From contig JAGBHE010000024.1 of the NCBI GenBank assembly GCA_017935675.1, positions 1-64,000 of the forward strand: a stretch of 64,000 nt of DNA, in the 5' to 3' direction. Both the position numbers and the translations under genes were made by a program. The stretch's first letter is position 1. Each line of letters starts with the position of its first letter. This DNA is from Clostridia bacterium (GTDB taxonomy: Bacteria > Bacillota > Clostridia > UBA1381). Below, piece by piece: positions 15,825 through 25,224 of the stretch. Under the pieces are notes generated by a model. The model saw only the letters and a program-made list of their open reading frames with translations, had not been told where the DNA came from and did no database searches.

Positions 15825-16397
15825 ATGGACAATCTTAAATATGCGGTTGAGGGCATTCTGTTTGCGGCGGGAGAGCCTGTTAAAACCGCACAGCTTGCCG
15901 CCGCTCTCGATACAGATATCAAGTCGGTAAACGAAGCTGTCAGGGAGCTTAAGGACGAATACAACACCTCAAAGCGCGGCTTTGCAATAATTGACATAAA
16001 CGAGGGCTATCAGATTTGCTCACGTCCGGAATACTATGCATATATTCAGGTGATTCTCGGAGAGCAAAGACGGCAGGCGCTTTCAAACGCCGCCATGGAA
16101 ACCCTTGCAATAATAGCGTATAAACAGCCGATTACAAAGAGCGGAATTGAATATATAAGAGGTATAAATTCAGACGGCTCAGTAAACAGGCTTATTGAAC
16201 GCGGACTTGTTGAGGAACGGGGCAGGCTCAATGCGCCGGGACGGCCGATACTGTACGGAACAACGGTGGATTTTCTCCGCTGCTTCGGACTCAGTACACT
16301 TTCCGAGCTTCCCGAGGTCAACCTTGAAACAATATCAAACGGAGTTGAAGATGTAAAGGCTGAGGATATTCTTCCGGAAGGAAGCGAAGGGACATAA
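15825..16397 (+). CDS. scpB: Segregation and condensation protein B
   Basis: Partner of ScpA. The 190-residue protein is two winged-helix domains, with VEGILFAAGEPV at the start and the conserved ETLAIIAYKQPITKSGIEYI block (residues 87-106), followed by VNRLIERGLVEERGR and GRPILYGTTVDFL. CGGAGG stands 6 nt before the ATG. Three bases separate it from the DUF2953 gene. Confidence 0.95.
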   Translation: MDNLKYAVEGILFAAGEPVKTAQLAAALDTDIKSVNEAVRELKDEYNTSKRGFAIIDINEGYQICSRPEYYAYIQVILGEQRRQALSNAAMETLAIIAYKQPITKSGIEYIRGINSDGSVNRLIERGLVEERGRLNAPGRPILYGTTVDFLRCFGLSTLSELPEVNLETISNGVEDVKAEDILPEGSEGT

Positions 16398-16400
16398 AAT

Positions 16401-16952
16401 ATGTATTATATATTGATTTCGGCAGCGGCTGTTATACTGATATTGCTTTTTGTACCTGTAAGAATAATTCTTGAATATGACAAATCGGCACATATTTATC
16501 TGAAAATACTTTTCTGGAAAAAGCTTCTGAACAAAGAAAGCAGAAAACCTCATGAAAAAAACGAAAAACAGACAGCTGAAAAAAAGGACAAAACAAATGC
16601 CGGAAATAAAATAAAAAAAATTCTTTCTCTTGAAGATGACATTAAGGAATTTGCCGATTTTACGGCAAAAAGATGCGTCACTTTTGAAAAGCTTCGGTTT
16701 TCTTTGGATTTCGGAACAGGTGACGCGGCAGCTACGGGAATCCTGACCGGGCTTGTAAACGGAGCTGTTTACACAATCATCTCCGTTATTCATCACAACA
16801 CAACACTTAAAAGCTTTGATGTTAATATAAATCCGGATTTTGAAGGGGAAAAATTTGTTTTTTATTTACTCTGCATAGCAAAAACAAGAGCTGTGCATAT
16901 TATCAGTATGGGATTAAAAGGCTTAAAGCTTTATAAAAAATTTAAAAAGTAA
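16401..16952 (+). CDS. DUF2953 family protein
   Basis: A 183-residue protein with one N-terminal membrane helix (ISAAAVILILLFVPVRI, residues 6-22), a highly charged lysine-rich linker (about 45-75), and a C-terminal region beginning RFSLDFGTGDAAATGILTGL that is diagnostic of DUF2953. In spore-forming Firmicutes this gene commonly neighbours scpB and ytfJ, and a sporulation role is suspected from context only. It is tightly packed in the scp operon. Confidence 0.8.
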   Translation: MYYILISAAAVILILLFVPVRIILEYDKSAHIYLKILFWKKLLNKESRKPHEKNEKQTAEKKDKTNAGNKIKKILSLEDDIKEFADFTAKRCVTFEKLRFSLDFGTGDAAATGILTGLVNGAVYTIISVIHHNTTLKSFDVNINPDFEGEKFVFYLLCIAKTRAVHIISMGLKGLKLYKKFKK

Positions 16953-16972
16953 TCTGATAGGAGGGTTTAACT

Positions 16973-17401
16973 ATGGATCACGCAATACAGGGGCTGATGG
17001 ACTCGGCAATGAACAATATAAAGGCTATGGTCGACGTTGATACGGTAGTCGGCGACAGCGTAACATGTGATGACGGAACAATTATTATACCCATATCTTC
17101 CGTATGCTTCGGCTTCGGCGCAGGCGGCAGCGATTTTGCACCAAAGGCTGGTTCCGCCGTTAGCGAGAAAATGTTCGGAGGCGGCTGCGGAGGCGGCGCC
17201 AACGTAAAGCCGGCAGGCTTTCTCATTGTTTCAAACGGGAATGTAAGATATCTTCCTGTCAGCGGCAGTGCCTCGGCTTTTGATAAGCTGGTTGATCTTA
17301 TGCCGGGAATGATCGACAAGGTCAACAAGGTAATTTCAGGCCGCAAGACAAAAAAGCAGGAAAATCAGAAGGAAGCGGAAAAAATAGAAATCATTGATTA
17401 A
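16973..17401 (+). CDS. ytfJ: GerW/YtfJ family sporulation protein
   Basis: In Bacillus, GerW (YtfJ) is made in the forespore and is needed for normal germination. The 142-residue protein has the family pattern VVGDSVTCDDGTIIIPISSV (residues 24-43), then FGFGAGGSDF and a glycine-rich FGGGCGGGANVKPAGFL. AGGAGGG lies 7 nt before the ATG. Its presence suggests the organism or its ancestors sporulate, though the family also occurs in non-spore-formers. Confidence 0.85.
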   Translation: MDHAIQGLMDSAMNNIKAMVDVDTVVGDSVTCDDGTIIIPISSVCFGFGAGGSDFAPKAGSAVSEKMFGGGCGGGANVKPAGFLIVSNGNVRYLPVSGSASAFDKLVDLMPGMIDKVNKVISGRKTKKQENQKEAEKIEIID

Positions 17402-17416
17402 GGGGTCATTTATTAT

Positions 17417-19258
17417 ATGTATTATACTGAGCGTGACAAAATTCTCATGCAGGTGCAGAAACCTACAAGATACACCGGCGGCGAGCTGAATGCCTGTATG
17501 AAGGACAAGGATAAGGTAAGTGTACGCTTTGGATTTTGCTTTCCGGACCTTTACGAAATAGCAATGTCACACCTTGGAATCAAAATATTATACCACACGC
17601 TTAACGAGCGTGCGGATACATACTGTGAGCGCGTATTTGCACCGTGGACTGACATGGAGCAGCTGATGCGGGAGCGGAACATGAAACTTTTCGCCCTCGA
17701 ATCGGGGGATGAGGTCGGCAGCTTTGACTTTCTCGGATTCACATTGCAGTACGAGCTTTCCTATTCAAACATTGTAAATATGCTTGATTTGGCAGAAGTC
17801 CCCGTTTATGCGGCAGACAGAACAAAAGAACACCCGTTTGTGTGCGCCGGTGGTCCGTGTGCCTATAATGCCGAACCGATTGCTGACTTTATTGATTTTT
17901 TTATGCTCGGCGAAGGCGAAGAAAGTATTCACGAGGTTATTGACACATATATTAAATGGAAAAATTCAGGTGCTTCAAGAGAGGAATTTCTGCACATGGC
18001 AGCAAAAATCCCCGGAATATACGTTCCTTCTTTTTATGATGTTTCATATAACGACGACGGAACAGTGGCGTCGATAAAGCCCAATACCGAGGACGCACCT
18101 GAAACGGTAAGAAAAAGAATCGTAACGGATTTTTCGGGAGTCTTTGCACCGGAAAAAATAATTGTGCCTTTCGGCGAGGTAGTTCATGACCGCGTTATTC
18201 TTGAGGTTTTCAGAGGATGTATAAGAGGCTGCCGGTTCTGTCAGGCAGGATACGTTTACCGTCCCGTAAGGGAAAGAAAAGCAGACAGGCTCCTATACCT
18301 TGCGGACAAGCTTCTGTCAAGCAGCGGTTATGATGAAATATCCCTGTCCTCACTCAGCACCAGCGACTATACACAGCTTCCGGAGCTTACAAGCAGTCTG
18401 CTGGACATAACAGAGCAGAAAAAAATAAATCTGTCTCTTCCCTCGCTTCGCATTGATAATTTTTCACTTGAGCTTATGCAAAGGGTGCAGAAGGTGAGAA
18501 AATCCGGCATAACCTTTGCTCCGGAGGCAGGCACACAGCGTCTGCGCGATGTTATAAACAAAAATATTACCGAGGAAAACATAATCGAATCAACACGTCT
18601 TTTGTTCAGCGGCGGCTACACCAATGTAAAGCTTTATTTCATGGTGGGACTTCCGACGGAGACAAACGAGGATGTAAGCGCCATTGCCGCACTTGCCGAG
18701 AAGGTGCTTTCCGTTTATTTTGAAATCCCGAAGGAGGAACGGGCAAAAAATATCAATATCACCGTAAGCACATCAAATTTTGTGCCGAAGCCCTTTACAG
18801 CATTTCAATGGGAAAAGCAGGCAACAAGAGCGGAAATGATTGAAAAGCAGGACATTCTCAAGGCGTCTATAAAATCAAAGCGTATACGCTATAACTGGCA
18901 TGATGATAAAACAAGCTACCTTGAAGGCGTTTTTGCAAGAGGTGACAGAAGGCTTTCCGCTGTTATAAAGCGGGCGGTTGAGCTTGGCTGTAAATTTGAC
19001 GGCTGGAACGAACATTTCAATTTTGAGCTTTGGATGCAGGCATTTGACGAATGCGGAATAGACCCTGATTTCTATACGGCACGCCGGAGAGATTACAGTG
19101 AAATTCTTCCCTGGGACCATATAGATGTGGGCGTTACAAAAAGCTTCTTTATAAAAGAAAGCGAAAAAGCACACAGAGCCGAAACGACGGCAAACTGCCG
19201 TGAAAAATGCGCCGGCTGCGGTGCGGCGGCATTTAAAACGGGGGTTTGCTATGAGTAA
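17417..19258 (+). CDS. TIGR03960-family radical SAM protein with B12-binding-like N-terminal domain
   Basis: A 613-residue radical SAM protein. The N-terminal 170 residues resemble a cobalamin-binding fold (FCFPDLYEIAMSHLGIKILY). The cluster motif CIRGCRFCQAGY (CX3CX2C) is near residue 270, followed by EISLSSLSTSDYTQLPEL. The C-terminal part ends in a cysteine-rich stretch (CREKCAGCG). The family almost always sits beside the TIGR03936 protein, as here, where the two overlap by 8 nt. The reaction is unknown; a role in ribosome or RNA modification has been guessed from neighbours in other genomes. Confidence 0.88.
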   Translation: MYYTERDKILMQVQKPTRYTGGELNACMKDKDKVSVRFGFCFPDLYEIAMSHLGIKILYHTLNERADTYCERVFAPWTDMEQLMRERNMKLFALESGDEVGSFDFLGFTLQYELSYSNIVNMLDLAEVPVYAADRTKEHPFVCAGGPCAYNAEPIADFIDFFMLGEGEESIHEVIDTYIKWKNSGASREEFLHMAAKIPGIYVPSFYDVSYNDDGTVASIKPNTEDAPETVRKRIVTDFSGVFAPEKIIVPFGEVVHDRVILEVFRGCIRGCRFCQAGYVYRPVRERKADRLLYLADKLLSSSGYDEISLSSLSTSDYTQLPELTSSLLDITEQKKINLSLPSLRIDNFSLELMQRVQKVRKSGITFAPEAGTQRLRDVINKNITEENIIESTRLLFSGGYTNVKLYFMVGLPTETNEDVSAIAALAEKVLSVYFEIPKEERAKNINITVSTSNFVPKPFTAFQWEKQATRAEMIEKQDILKASIKSKRIRYNWHDDKTSYLEGVFARGDRRLSAVIKRAVELGCKFDGWNEHFNFELWMQAFDECGIDPDFYTARRRDYSEILPWDHIDVGVTKSFFIKESEKAHRAETTANCREKCAGCGAAAFKTGVCYE

Positions 19259-19907
19259 ATATATACTGAAATACACAAGAGACGAGCGGGTAAAATACGT
19301 TTCTCATCTTGATTTTATAAGACTCTTTCACAGAGCTGTAAGGCGCAGCGGAGTTGATTTTCTTTTTTCCGAGGGCTTTAACCCGCACCCTGTTATGACT
19401 GTGGCAATGCCTCTTTCGGTAGGCGTAACCTCCGGCGGAGAATATATGAAGGTAGGATTTACCGACAGCTTTACGGAGGAAGAAATAAAAAACAGGATAA
19501 ACTGCGCGCTTCCGCCCGGCTACCATATTGAAAGCGTATACAGGCTTAAGGGAAAGGAAATAGATCTTACTAAAATCAATAAGGCAGACTATACGGTTAT
19601 GGCGGAGCTGAAAAAAGGTGCCGCCCCCTGTGATATTGACCGGGTTCTTGCTTCCGATTCACTTGTTGTCATGAAAAAGACAAAAAGCGGAACAAAGCCG
19701 TCAGACATAAGGCCGTACATTTACGCTCTTGATGAGGAGCAATATGCAGACGGCGTCGTAACATATAAAATGCGTCTTGCCTGCGGAAACGATTATAATC
19801 TTAAACCGGAAACGGTTATCTCCGCAATGGAGGAGACGGATTCCGGATTCAGAACCTCATTTTTGTGCATACACCGTGACAGACTGATTCTGCCCGGCGA
19901 AGAATAA
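19251..19907 (+). CDS. TIGR03936/DUF2344 radical-SAM-associated protein
   Basis: The obligate neighbour of TIGR03960 proteins, 218 residues, function unknown. The N-terminus shows RYVSHLDF-like KYVSHLDFIRLFHRAVRRSG and SEGFNPHPVMTVAMPLSVG (residues 14-60), the family signature. I start at ATG 19251 inside the end of the preceding gene; an ORF start at 19200 lies far inside that gene. In many Firmicutes the next genes are ribonuclease G and rplU-rpmA; here an HD-domain gene follows instead. Confidence 0.88.
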   Translation: MSKYILKYTRDERVKYVSHLDFIRLFHRAVRRSGVDFLFSEGFNPHPVMTVAMPLSVGVTSGGEYMKVGFTDSFTEEEIKNRINCALPPGYHIESVYRLKGKEIDLTKINKADYTVMAELKKGAAPCDIDRVLASDSLVVMKKTKSGTKPSDIRPYIYALDEEQYADGVVTYKMRLACGNDYNLKPETVISAMEETDSGFRTSFLCIHRDRLILPGEE

Positions 19908-19925
19908 ACAAAAGGAGATGCGGCT

Positions 19926-21125
19926 ATGATAACAAAAGCACTTATCTCAACAATTTACGAAGCGGCGTCAATCCAGCGCTGGAATGACCATATCCGTCCG
20001 TGGGTCGGCTTTACCGAGCTTGATAAGCAGTCCCACAAAATGTTTTATGCCTATGTGCTTGCAAAGTGCCAGGGCAAGGAGGTTGATTTCAAGGCGCTGA
20101 TTGAGGGAGGTATTTTTGAATTTTTCCACAGAATTGTGCTTACTGACATCAAACCGCCGATTTACCATAAGCTTGTTAAAGAAAAGGGAAAGCAGCTGAA
20201 CGAATGGGTTTTATCCCAGCTTCAGGACATACTTGAGCCTATTGCCGGAGACTTTTTTTACCGCATGAAGCTTTACTACAACGATCCCGGCTACAGCGCT
20301 CTTGAAAAGGAAATACTGAAGGCTGCTCATTATCAGGCTACATACTTTGAGTTTCAGGTAATATATCCTCTGAACAAGGAAACCCACGGTATTGAAACCG
20401 TGAAGCGTGAGATGAGCCAGGGGCTGGCTGCATGTGATACGTTTTCAGGCTACAAATATTTTATGGGCAGTCCGTACCTTAAGGATTTTCTGCTTCTTCT
20501 CGGGAAGCTTCGATATCAGCAGCGCTGGGCAAAGGCGTCAAGAGTTCCAAACACCTTCGTTATGGGACATATGCTTGTTGTTGCGATACTGTCATACTTT
20601 TCCGCTCTTGAGGCGGGAGCATGCTCCGGCAGATGCATTAACGATTTTCTCGGCGGACTTTTTCACGATATGCCGGAGGTGCTTACACGGGATATTGTGT
20701 CACCTGTAAAGTCAAGCGTAAAGGGGCTTGACGATATAATAAAGGGTATTGAGGATGAGCAGATGGAAAGCGCAATATTCCCCTTGCTGCCCAAGGAATG
20801 GCATGATGAAATACGGTACTACACGCAAAATGAATTTTCCTCAAAGGTTATCCTTGACGGAAAAATAACAATTACAACATCAGATGAAATAAACAAAAGC
20901 TACAATGACAACAAATACTCGCCCATTGACGGTGAAATGATACGCTGCTGTGACCATCTTTCCGCATATATGGAGGCTTTTCTTTCTCTTGAGTACGGCA
21001 TACGTTCAAATCAGCTGCTGTCAGGCTATGTAAACCTGCGCAGGCAGTATACGGGAAAGGTTGTGGCAGGAATGGACTACGGACAGCTGTTTGAATACTT
21101 TGATATAGAGGACAAGATGAAATGA
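19926..21125 (+). CDS. HD-domain protein (putative phosphohydrolase)
   Basis: A 399-residue cytoplasmic protein. A metal-dependent HD phosphohydrolase core is suggested by FVMGHMLVV (about residue 215) and FLGGLFHDMPEVLTRDIVSP (about 240-260), with a third potential ligand in CDHLSAYMEA near the C-terminus. The N-terminal 180 residues have no motif I recognise. Substrates of such proteins are often nucleotides. AAAGGAG is 8 nt before the ATG. It overlaps recX by 4 nt (ATGA). Confidence 0.8.
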   Translation: MITKALISTIYEAASIQRWNDHIRPWVGFTELDKQSHKMFYAYVLAKCQGKEVDFKALIEGGIFEFFHRIVLTDIKPPIYHKLVKEKGKQLNEWVLSQLQDILEPIAGDFFYRMKLYYNDPGYSALEKEILKAAHYQATYFEFQVIYPLNKETHGIETVKREMSQGLAACDTFSGYKYFMGSPYLKDFLLLLGKLRYQQRWAKASRVPNTFVMGHMLVVAILSYFSALEAGACSGRCINDFLGGLFHDMPEVLTRDIVSPVKSSVKGLDDIIKGIEDEQMESAIFPLLPKEWHDEIRYYTQNEFSSKVILDGKITITTSDEINKSYNDNKYSPIDGEMIRCCDHLSAYMEAFLSLEYGIRSNQLLSGYVNLRRQYTGKVVAGMDYGQLFEYFDIEDKMK

Positions 21126-21589
21126 AGGAGAAAAAGACTCTCACAAAAGAAGAAACAAAGGAAAAGGCTTTGAGGCTTCTTGAATTCAGAAGTCACAGTG
21201 AGCATGAGCTGAGGGAAAAGCTCCGCGCGGCAGGGGGTCTTGAGGAAGATATAGATGAGGCTGTTAATTTCTGTCTTGAATATAATTTTCTTAATGACCG
21301 GCAGTATGCAGGTATGCGCGCCCGCGACCTTTCCTCCTTAAAAAAGTTCGGAAAACGGCGCATAAAATCAGAGCTATACAGACGCGGTCTCAGCGAAGAG
21401 GACATTGAAGAAGCACTCTCCGATATTGAGGATGATGAAGATGAGCTTATGCGGCTTGTTGAAAAAAAGCTCCGCGGAAACTTTGACAAAAAAAACAAAG
21501 GTAAAACCATAAGATATTTTTTATACCGCGGCTATGAGCTGTCCGATATTAAAAACGCAATAGAAAGGTTAATGACTGATGAAATTTAA
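21122..21589 (+). CDS. recX: Regulatory protein RecX
   Basis: RecX binds RecA filaments and restrains recombination. The 155-residue protein is built of three-helix repeats: RLLEFRSHSEHELREKLRAA, then LEYNFLNDRQYAGMRARDL with the FLNDRQYA signature, then KKFGKRRIKSELYRRGLSEE. Translation is coupled to both neighbours (4-nt overlap upstream, 11-nt overlap with rimO). recA is not in the window. Confidence 0.92.
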   Translation: MKEKKTLTKEETKEKALRLLEFRSHSEHELREKLRAAGGLEEDIDEAVNFCLEYNFLNDRQYAGMRARDLSSLKKFGKRRIKSELYRRGLSEEDIEEALSDIEDDEDELMRLVEKKLRGNFDKKNKGKTIRYFLYRGYELSDIKNAIERLMTDEI

Positions 21590-22907
21590 CATTGGAATGG
21601 TGTCCCTCGGCTGTGCCAAAAACAGAACCGACTCTGAAACCATGCTCGGCATCCTGGCCGAGAGCGGGCACACCCTCGTAGGCGACCCATCGGAAGCAGA
21701 TGTTATTATAATAAATACCTGCGGCTTTATTGAAGCGGCAAAGCAGGAATCCATTGACACAATCCTGGAAATGGCAGAATATAAAAAAACAGGGCGCTGC
21801 AAGCTTCTTATAGTAACCGGCTGCCTTGCCGAAAGATACAATGACGAGGTTATGAAGGAATTCCCTGAGGCAGACGCTCTTCTCGGTGTGGGAGACTATC
21901 ACAGAATCGCCGAGATAATAAACCGTGCCGCTGAGGGAGAGAGGCCGGCGGTTTACGGTCACAGAGATATTGACGTTCCCGAAGGACTGCCACGTATAAT
22001 AACCACGGGCGGTGCCTCCGCATATATAAAAATAGCAGAGGGCTGCGACAACAACTGCACCTACTGCGCCATACCGAAAATCCGCGGCAGATACAGAAGC
22101 CGCACTATGGACGATATAGTTAAAGAGGCTGAAGAGCTTTCGGAAAACGGAGTGCGTGAACTTATCGTAATTGCTCAGGACACTACAAGATACGGAATTG
22201 ATTTATACGGCACATACAAGCTTCCGGAGCTTCTGAGGAGGCTTTGCAGTATCGAAAAGCTGCATTGGATAAGAGTTCATTACTTTTATACCGAAGCAAT
22301 TACAGATGAGCTTATTGACGTTTTTGCGGAGGAAAAAAAGCTGTGTCCGTATATTGATATGCCCATTCAGCATATAAATAATGATATACTGCGCCGAATG
22401 GCAAGGCGTACAAACAGCGCTCAGATAAGACAAAGAATCAAGGATTTGCGCGAAAAAATCCCTGATGTAACAATAAGAACTTCACTTATAACCGGATTTC
22501 CCGGCGAAACCGAGGAACAATTCAAAGAACTATGTGATTTCGTTAAAGAAGCCCGTCTTGAACGTGTAGGCGTTTTTGCCTTTTCCGAGGAGGAGGGCAC
22601 AGCGGCGGCTGATTTCGACGGACAGCTTGACGAGGGAACAAAGAACAGGCGTGCCGAGGAGCTTATGACAATTCAGCGCAGTATAAGCCTTGAAAAAAAC
22701 AAGGAAAAACTGGGCTACCGCGTTGAGGTTTTATGTGAAGGCTATGATGATGAATGCTTTCTGTATTACGGGCGCAGCCGTGCAGACAGTATTGATGTTG
22801 ACGGCAAGGTTTATTTCGCAGCTGACGATGAGGTTATGCCCGGAGAATTCAAAACGGTAGAAATACTCGACTGCGACGAATACGACCTTACCGGAAAAAC
22901 CATCTGA
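21579..22907 (+). CDS. rimO: Ribosomal protein S12 methylthiotransferase RimO
   Basis: A radical SAM enzyme with two Fe-S clusters that adds a methylthio group to the conserved aspartate of ribosomal protein S12. The N-terminal methylthiotransferase domain has its three cysteines in VSLGCAKNRTDSE, NTCGF and VTGCLAERY. The radical SAM motif is CDNNCTYCAIPKIRGRYRSR (about residues 151-170). A C-terminal TRAM domain ends the protein. At 442 residues and with LGCAKN at the start it is RimO, not MiaB or MtaB. Confidence 0.95.
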   Translation: MKFNIGMVSLGCAKNRTDSETMLGILAESGHTLVGDPSEADVIIINTCGFIEAAKQESIDTILEMAEYKKTGRCKLLIVTGCLAERYNDEVMKEFPEADALLGVGDYHRIAEIINRAAEGERPAVYGHRDIDVPEGLPRIITTGGASAYIKIAEGCDNNCTYCAIPKIRGRYRSRTMDDIVKEAEELSENGVRELIVIAQDTTRYGIDLYGTYKLPELLRRLCSIEKLHWIRVHYFYTEAITDELIDVFAEEKKLCPYIDMPIQHINNDILRRMARRTNSAQIRQRIKDLREKIPDVTIRTSLITGFPGETEEQFKELCDFVKEARLERVGVFAFSEEEGTAAADFDGQLDEGTKNRRAEELMTIQRSISLEKNKEKLGYRVEVLCEGYDDECFLYYGRSRADSIDVDGKVYFAADDEVMPGEFKTVEILDCDEYDLTGKTI

Positions 22908-22921
22908 AAGGACGGAACTCT

Positions 22922-23470
22922 ATGAATACACCAAATAAGCTGACAGTTATAAGAATGATACTCGTTCCTGTATTTATGTCATTTGCACTTGCTTCGGGAA
23001 CAGTAAATCTTGCAATAGCCCTGGGCGTGTTTATTCTCGCATCGCTCACTGACTGGCTGGACGGAAAAATAGCAAGAGCCTCCGGTCAGATAACAACCTT
23101 CGGAAAATTCATGGACCCTCTTGCGGATAAGCTTCTCACAACAGCGGCATTTCTCGTTTTTATGGATATGAAGCTTATATCCCCCTGGGTTATTATAATA
23201 ATTCTGTTTCGTGAATTTGCCGTTTCCGGGATACGCCTTGTGGCAGCCGGAACAGGAGAAGTAATAGCGGCAAGCATCTGGGGCAAGCTGAAAACAGTTT
23301 CGCAGATGGCAGCCGTAATACTTACCTTCCTGCTGCTGTTAATTCCGGCAGGTGACGAACAAACAAAATATATAATAATAAACACTGCCGTATGGATTTC
23401 AACGATTCTGACGCTGACATCGGGAGCGGATTACATTTTAAAAAACAGAAAGCTTCTCGTTATGAAATAA
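22922..23470 (+). CDS. pgsA: CDP-diacylglycerol--glycerol-3-phosphate 3-phosphatidyltransferase
   Basis: A membrane enzyme that makes phosphatidylglycerophosphate, the committed step to phosphatidylglycerol. The CDP-alcohol phosphotransferase motif DG-x2-AR-x8-G-x3-D-x3-D is intact in LDGKIARASGQ followed by GKFMDPLADK (residues about 43-68). Its 182 residues and about four to five membrane helices are standard. AAAGGACGG precedes the ATG. rimO-pgsA adjacency is common in Firmicutes. Confidence 0.93.
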   Translation: MNTPNKLTVIRMILVPVFMSFALASGTVNLAIALGVFILASLTDWLDGKIARASGQITTFGKFMDPLADKLLTTAAFLVFMDMKLISPWVIIIILFREFAVSGIRLVAAGTGEVIAASIWGKLKTVSQMAAVILTFLLLLIPAGDEQTKYIIINTAVWISTILTLTSGADYILKNRKLLVMK

Positions 23471-23513
23471 AACCGGCTGCGGCTCTTTTACGGCGTGAAA
23501 GGTATGAAAAAAT

Positions 23514-24521
23514 ATGAGTATACAAATTGAAGAAAAAACATATCCCAAAAAGCTTATAATTATTGTAGCTGTTTGCCTGCTCGCCGCGGCAGCGCTGATA
23601 ACCTCATTTTTTGCCGTAAGCGACATCGCAGGCGTCAGCAAGGGTACAAGCATAACAATAGACGAAGGCATGACAACGGCAAAAGCGGCAGAGCGTCTTA
23701 AAGAGGACGGCGTTATAAAATTTCCGCTGATATTCCGGCTTATATCAAGACAGCTTGGCTATGATACAAAAATCAGACCCGGAATCTGCACTGTTTCGGC
23801 AGGAATGAGCTATAAGGAAATACTGGAGAGCTTCACCACTGCAAAGGCTGAAACCGTAAAAGTCGTTATTCCCGAAGGATATGAGGCAAAGGAAATTGCT
23901 GAACGCCTTTCGGAGCTTGTGTCCGAGAGTGAATTTTACAAGGCAATGAGCCTTGATTACGACTATGATTTTCTGAAAAATCTGCCTGAGCGCGAAGTTC
24001 CTCTTGAGGGTTATCTCTTCCCCGCCACCTATGAATTTGAAAAGGGGATAAGCGCTGAAGAAATAATCAATACAATGCTGAGCGCCTTTGATAAGCACTT
24101 CACCGATGAATACAAGGCAAGAGCAAACGAGCTCGGCAAAAGCATTGACGAAATAGTAACCCTCGCTTCAATAATTGAACGCGAATCAAATTCGGCAGAG
24201 GACAGAGCAAAGGTAGCCGGAGTTTTTTATAACAGACTTAAGAAAAATATGAAGCTTCAGTCCTGCGCAACAATTCAGTATATTCTGAAGGAACGCAAGA
24301 CGGTGCTGTCAACAGAGGACACAAAAATTGAATCGCCGTACAATACCTATCTGTACAGCGGTCTTCCCAAAGGCCCTATATCCTCGCCGGGAGAAGAATG
24401 TATAAAGGCGGCTCTTTATCCTGAGGAAACAGACGCTTTGTATTTTGTTCTCGGCCCCGACGGAAAACATATCTTCTCAAAAACCTATGAGGAACATCTG
24501 AAAGCTAAAAACGGAAAGTGA
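23514..24521 (+). CDS. mltG: Endolytic murein transglycosylase MltG (YceG-like)
   Basis: A membrane-anchored enzyme that cuts nascent glycan strands and so sets their length. One transmembrane helix (residues about 12-32) is followed by a LysM-like segment and the YceG catalytic domain, with the catalytic glutamate in LASIIERESNSAEDR (about residue 222) and the signature SPYNTYLYSGLPKGPISSPG. The 335-residue length is typical. It heads the conserved block mltG-trmR-trhP also found in Bacillus as yrrL-yrrM-yrrN-yrrO. Confidence 0.93.
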   Translation: MSIQIEEKTYPKKLIIIVAVCLLAAAALITSFFAVSDIAGVSKGTSITIDEGMTTAKAAERLKEDGVIKFPLIFRLISRQLGYDTKIRPGICTVSAGMSYKEILESFTTAKAETVKVVIPEGYEAKEIAERLSELVSESEFYKAMSLDYDYDFLKNLPEREVPLEGYLFPATYEFEKGISAEEIINTMLSAFDKHFTDEYKARANELGKSIDEIVTLASIIERESNSAEDRAKVAGVFYNRLKKNMKLQSCATIQYILKERKTVLSTEDTKIESPYNTYLYSGLPKGPISSPGEECIKAALYPEETDALYFVLGPDGKHIFSKTYEEHLKAKNGK

Positions 24522-24531
24522 GATTTATTAA

Positions 24532-25197
24532 ATGGTTGAATACGAAAAGGATGCCGTTGTGCAGCCCTACGTTACAGAATATATCAGAAGCAGACTTAAA
24601 AAAAGAGACGGTATTATGGCAGAGCTTGAAAAAACCGCTCTGCAAAGGGATATTCCAATAGTTCAGCCTGAAACAGCCAAGCTTCTTGAAACGCTTATCA
24701 TGGCAAAACAGCCCCAAAAAATACTTGAGGTGGGCTGCGCCATAGGCTATTCGGCAATACTTATGGCTGAGGCTTGTGAAAACGCGGAAATAACAACTCT
24801 TGAATTTGACGCATCTCTTGCGGCAGAGGCAAAAGAAAATATCGAACAGGCAGGACTTTCCGAGCGGATAAACGTGGTTTTTGCCGATGCCCGGGATTAC
24901 ATTTCTTATCTTGAAGAGGATGAAATATTTGATATCATCTTCCTTGACGGACCAAAGGCCCATTATATTCACATGCTTGATGACTGTATGAGACTTCTTC
25001 GCAAAAACGGAATGCTCATATGCGATAATGTGCTTTATAAAGGTATGACGGCTACGGATACTCTTGTTATCAGGCGAAAAATCACAATAGTTAAGCGGCT
25101 TCGGAAATTTATTGATACCATTACCGAAAGGGCTGATATGGAAACCTCCATCCTCCCTGTCGGGGACGGGGTAACGCTTACCGTTAAACGCTTTTGA
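24532..25197 (+). CDS. trmR: tRNA 5-hydroxyuridine O-methyltransferase TrmR (YrrM)
   Basis: A SAM-dependent O-methyltransferase that, in Bacillus, converts 5-hydroxyuridine 34 of tRNA to 5-methoxyuridine. The SAM site is ILEVGCAIGYSAILMAEA (about residues 64-81), and FDIIFLDGPKAHY and MLICDNVLYKGM follow the catechol-methyltransferase-like fold. The length is 221 residues. The assignment rests on the family plus its place between mltG and the U32 gene, whose product makes the hydroxyuridine. Confidence 0.87.
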   Translation: MVEYEKDAVVQPYVTEYIRSRLKKRDGIMAELEKTALQRDIPIVQPETAKLLETLIMAKQPQKILEVGCAIGYSAILMAEACENAEITTLEFDASLAAEAKENIEQAGLSERINVVFADARDYISYLEEDEIFDIIFLDGPKAHYIHMLDDCMRLLRKNGMLICDNVLYKGMTATDTLVIRRKITIVKRLRKFIDTITERADMETSILPVGDGVTLTVKRF

Positions 25198-25224
25198 AAT
25201 AAAAATCACTGAAAGGATGAACAC

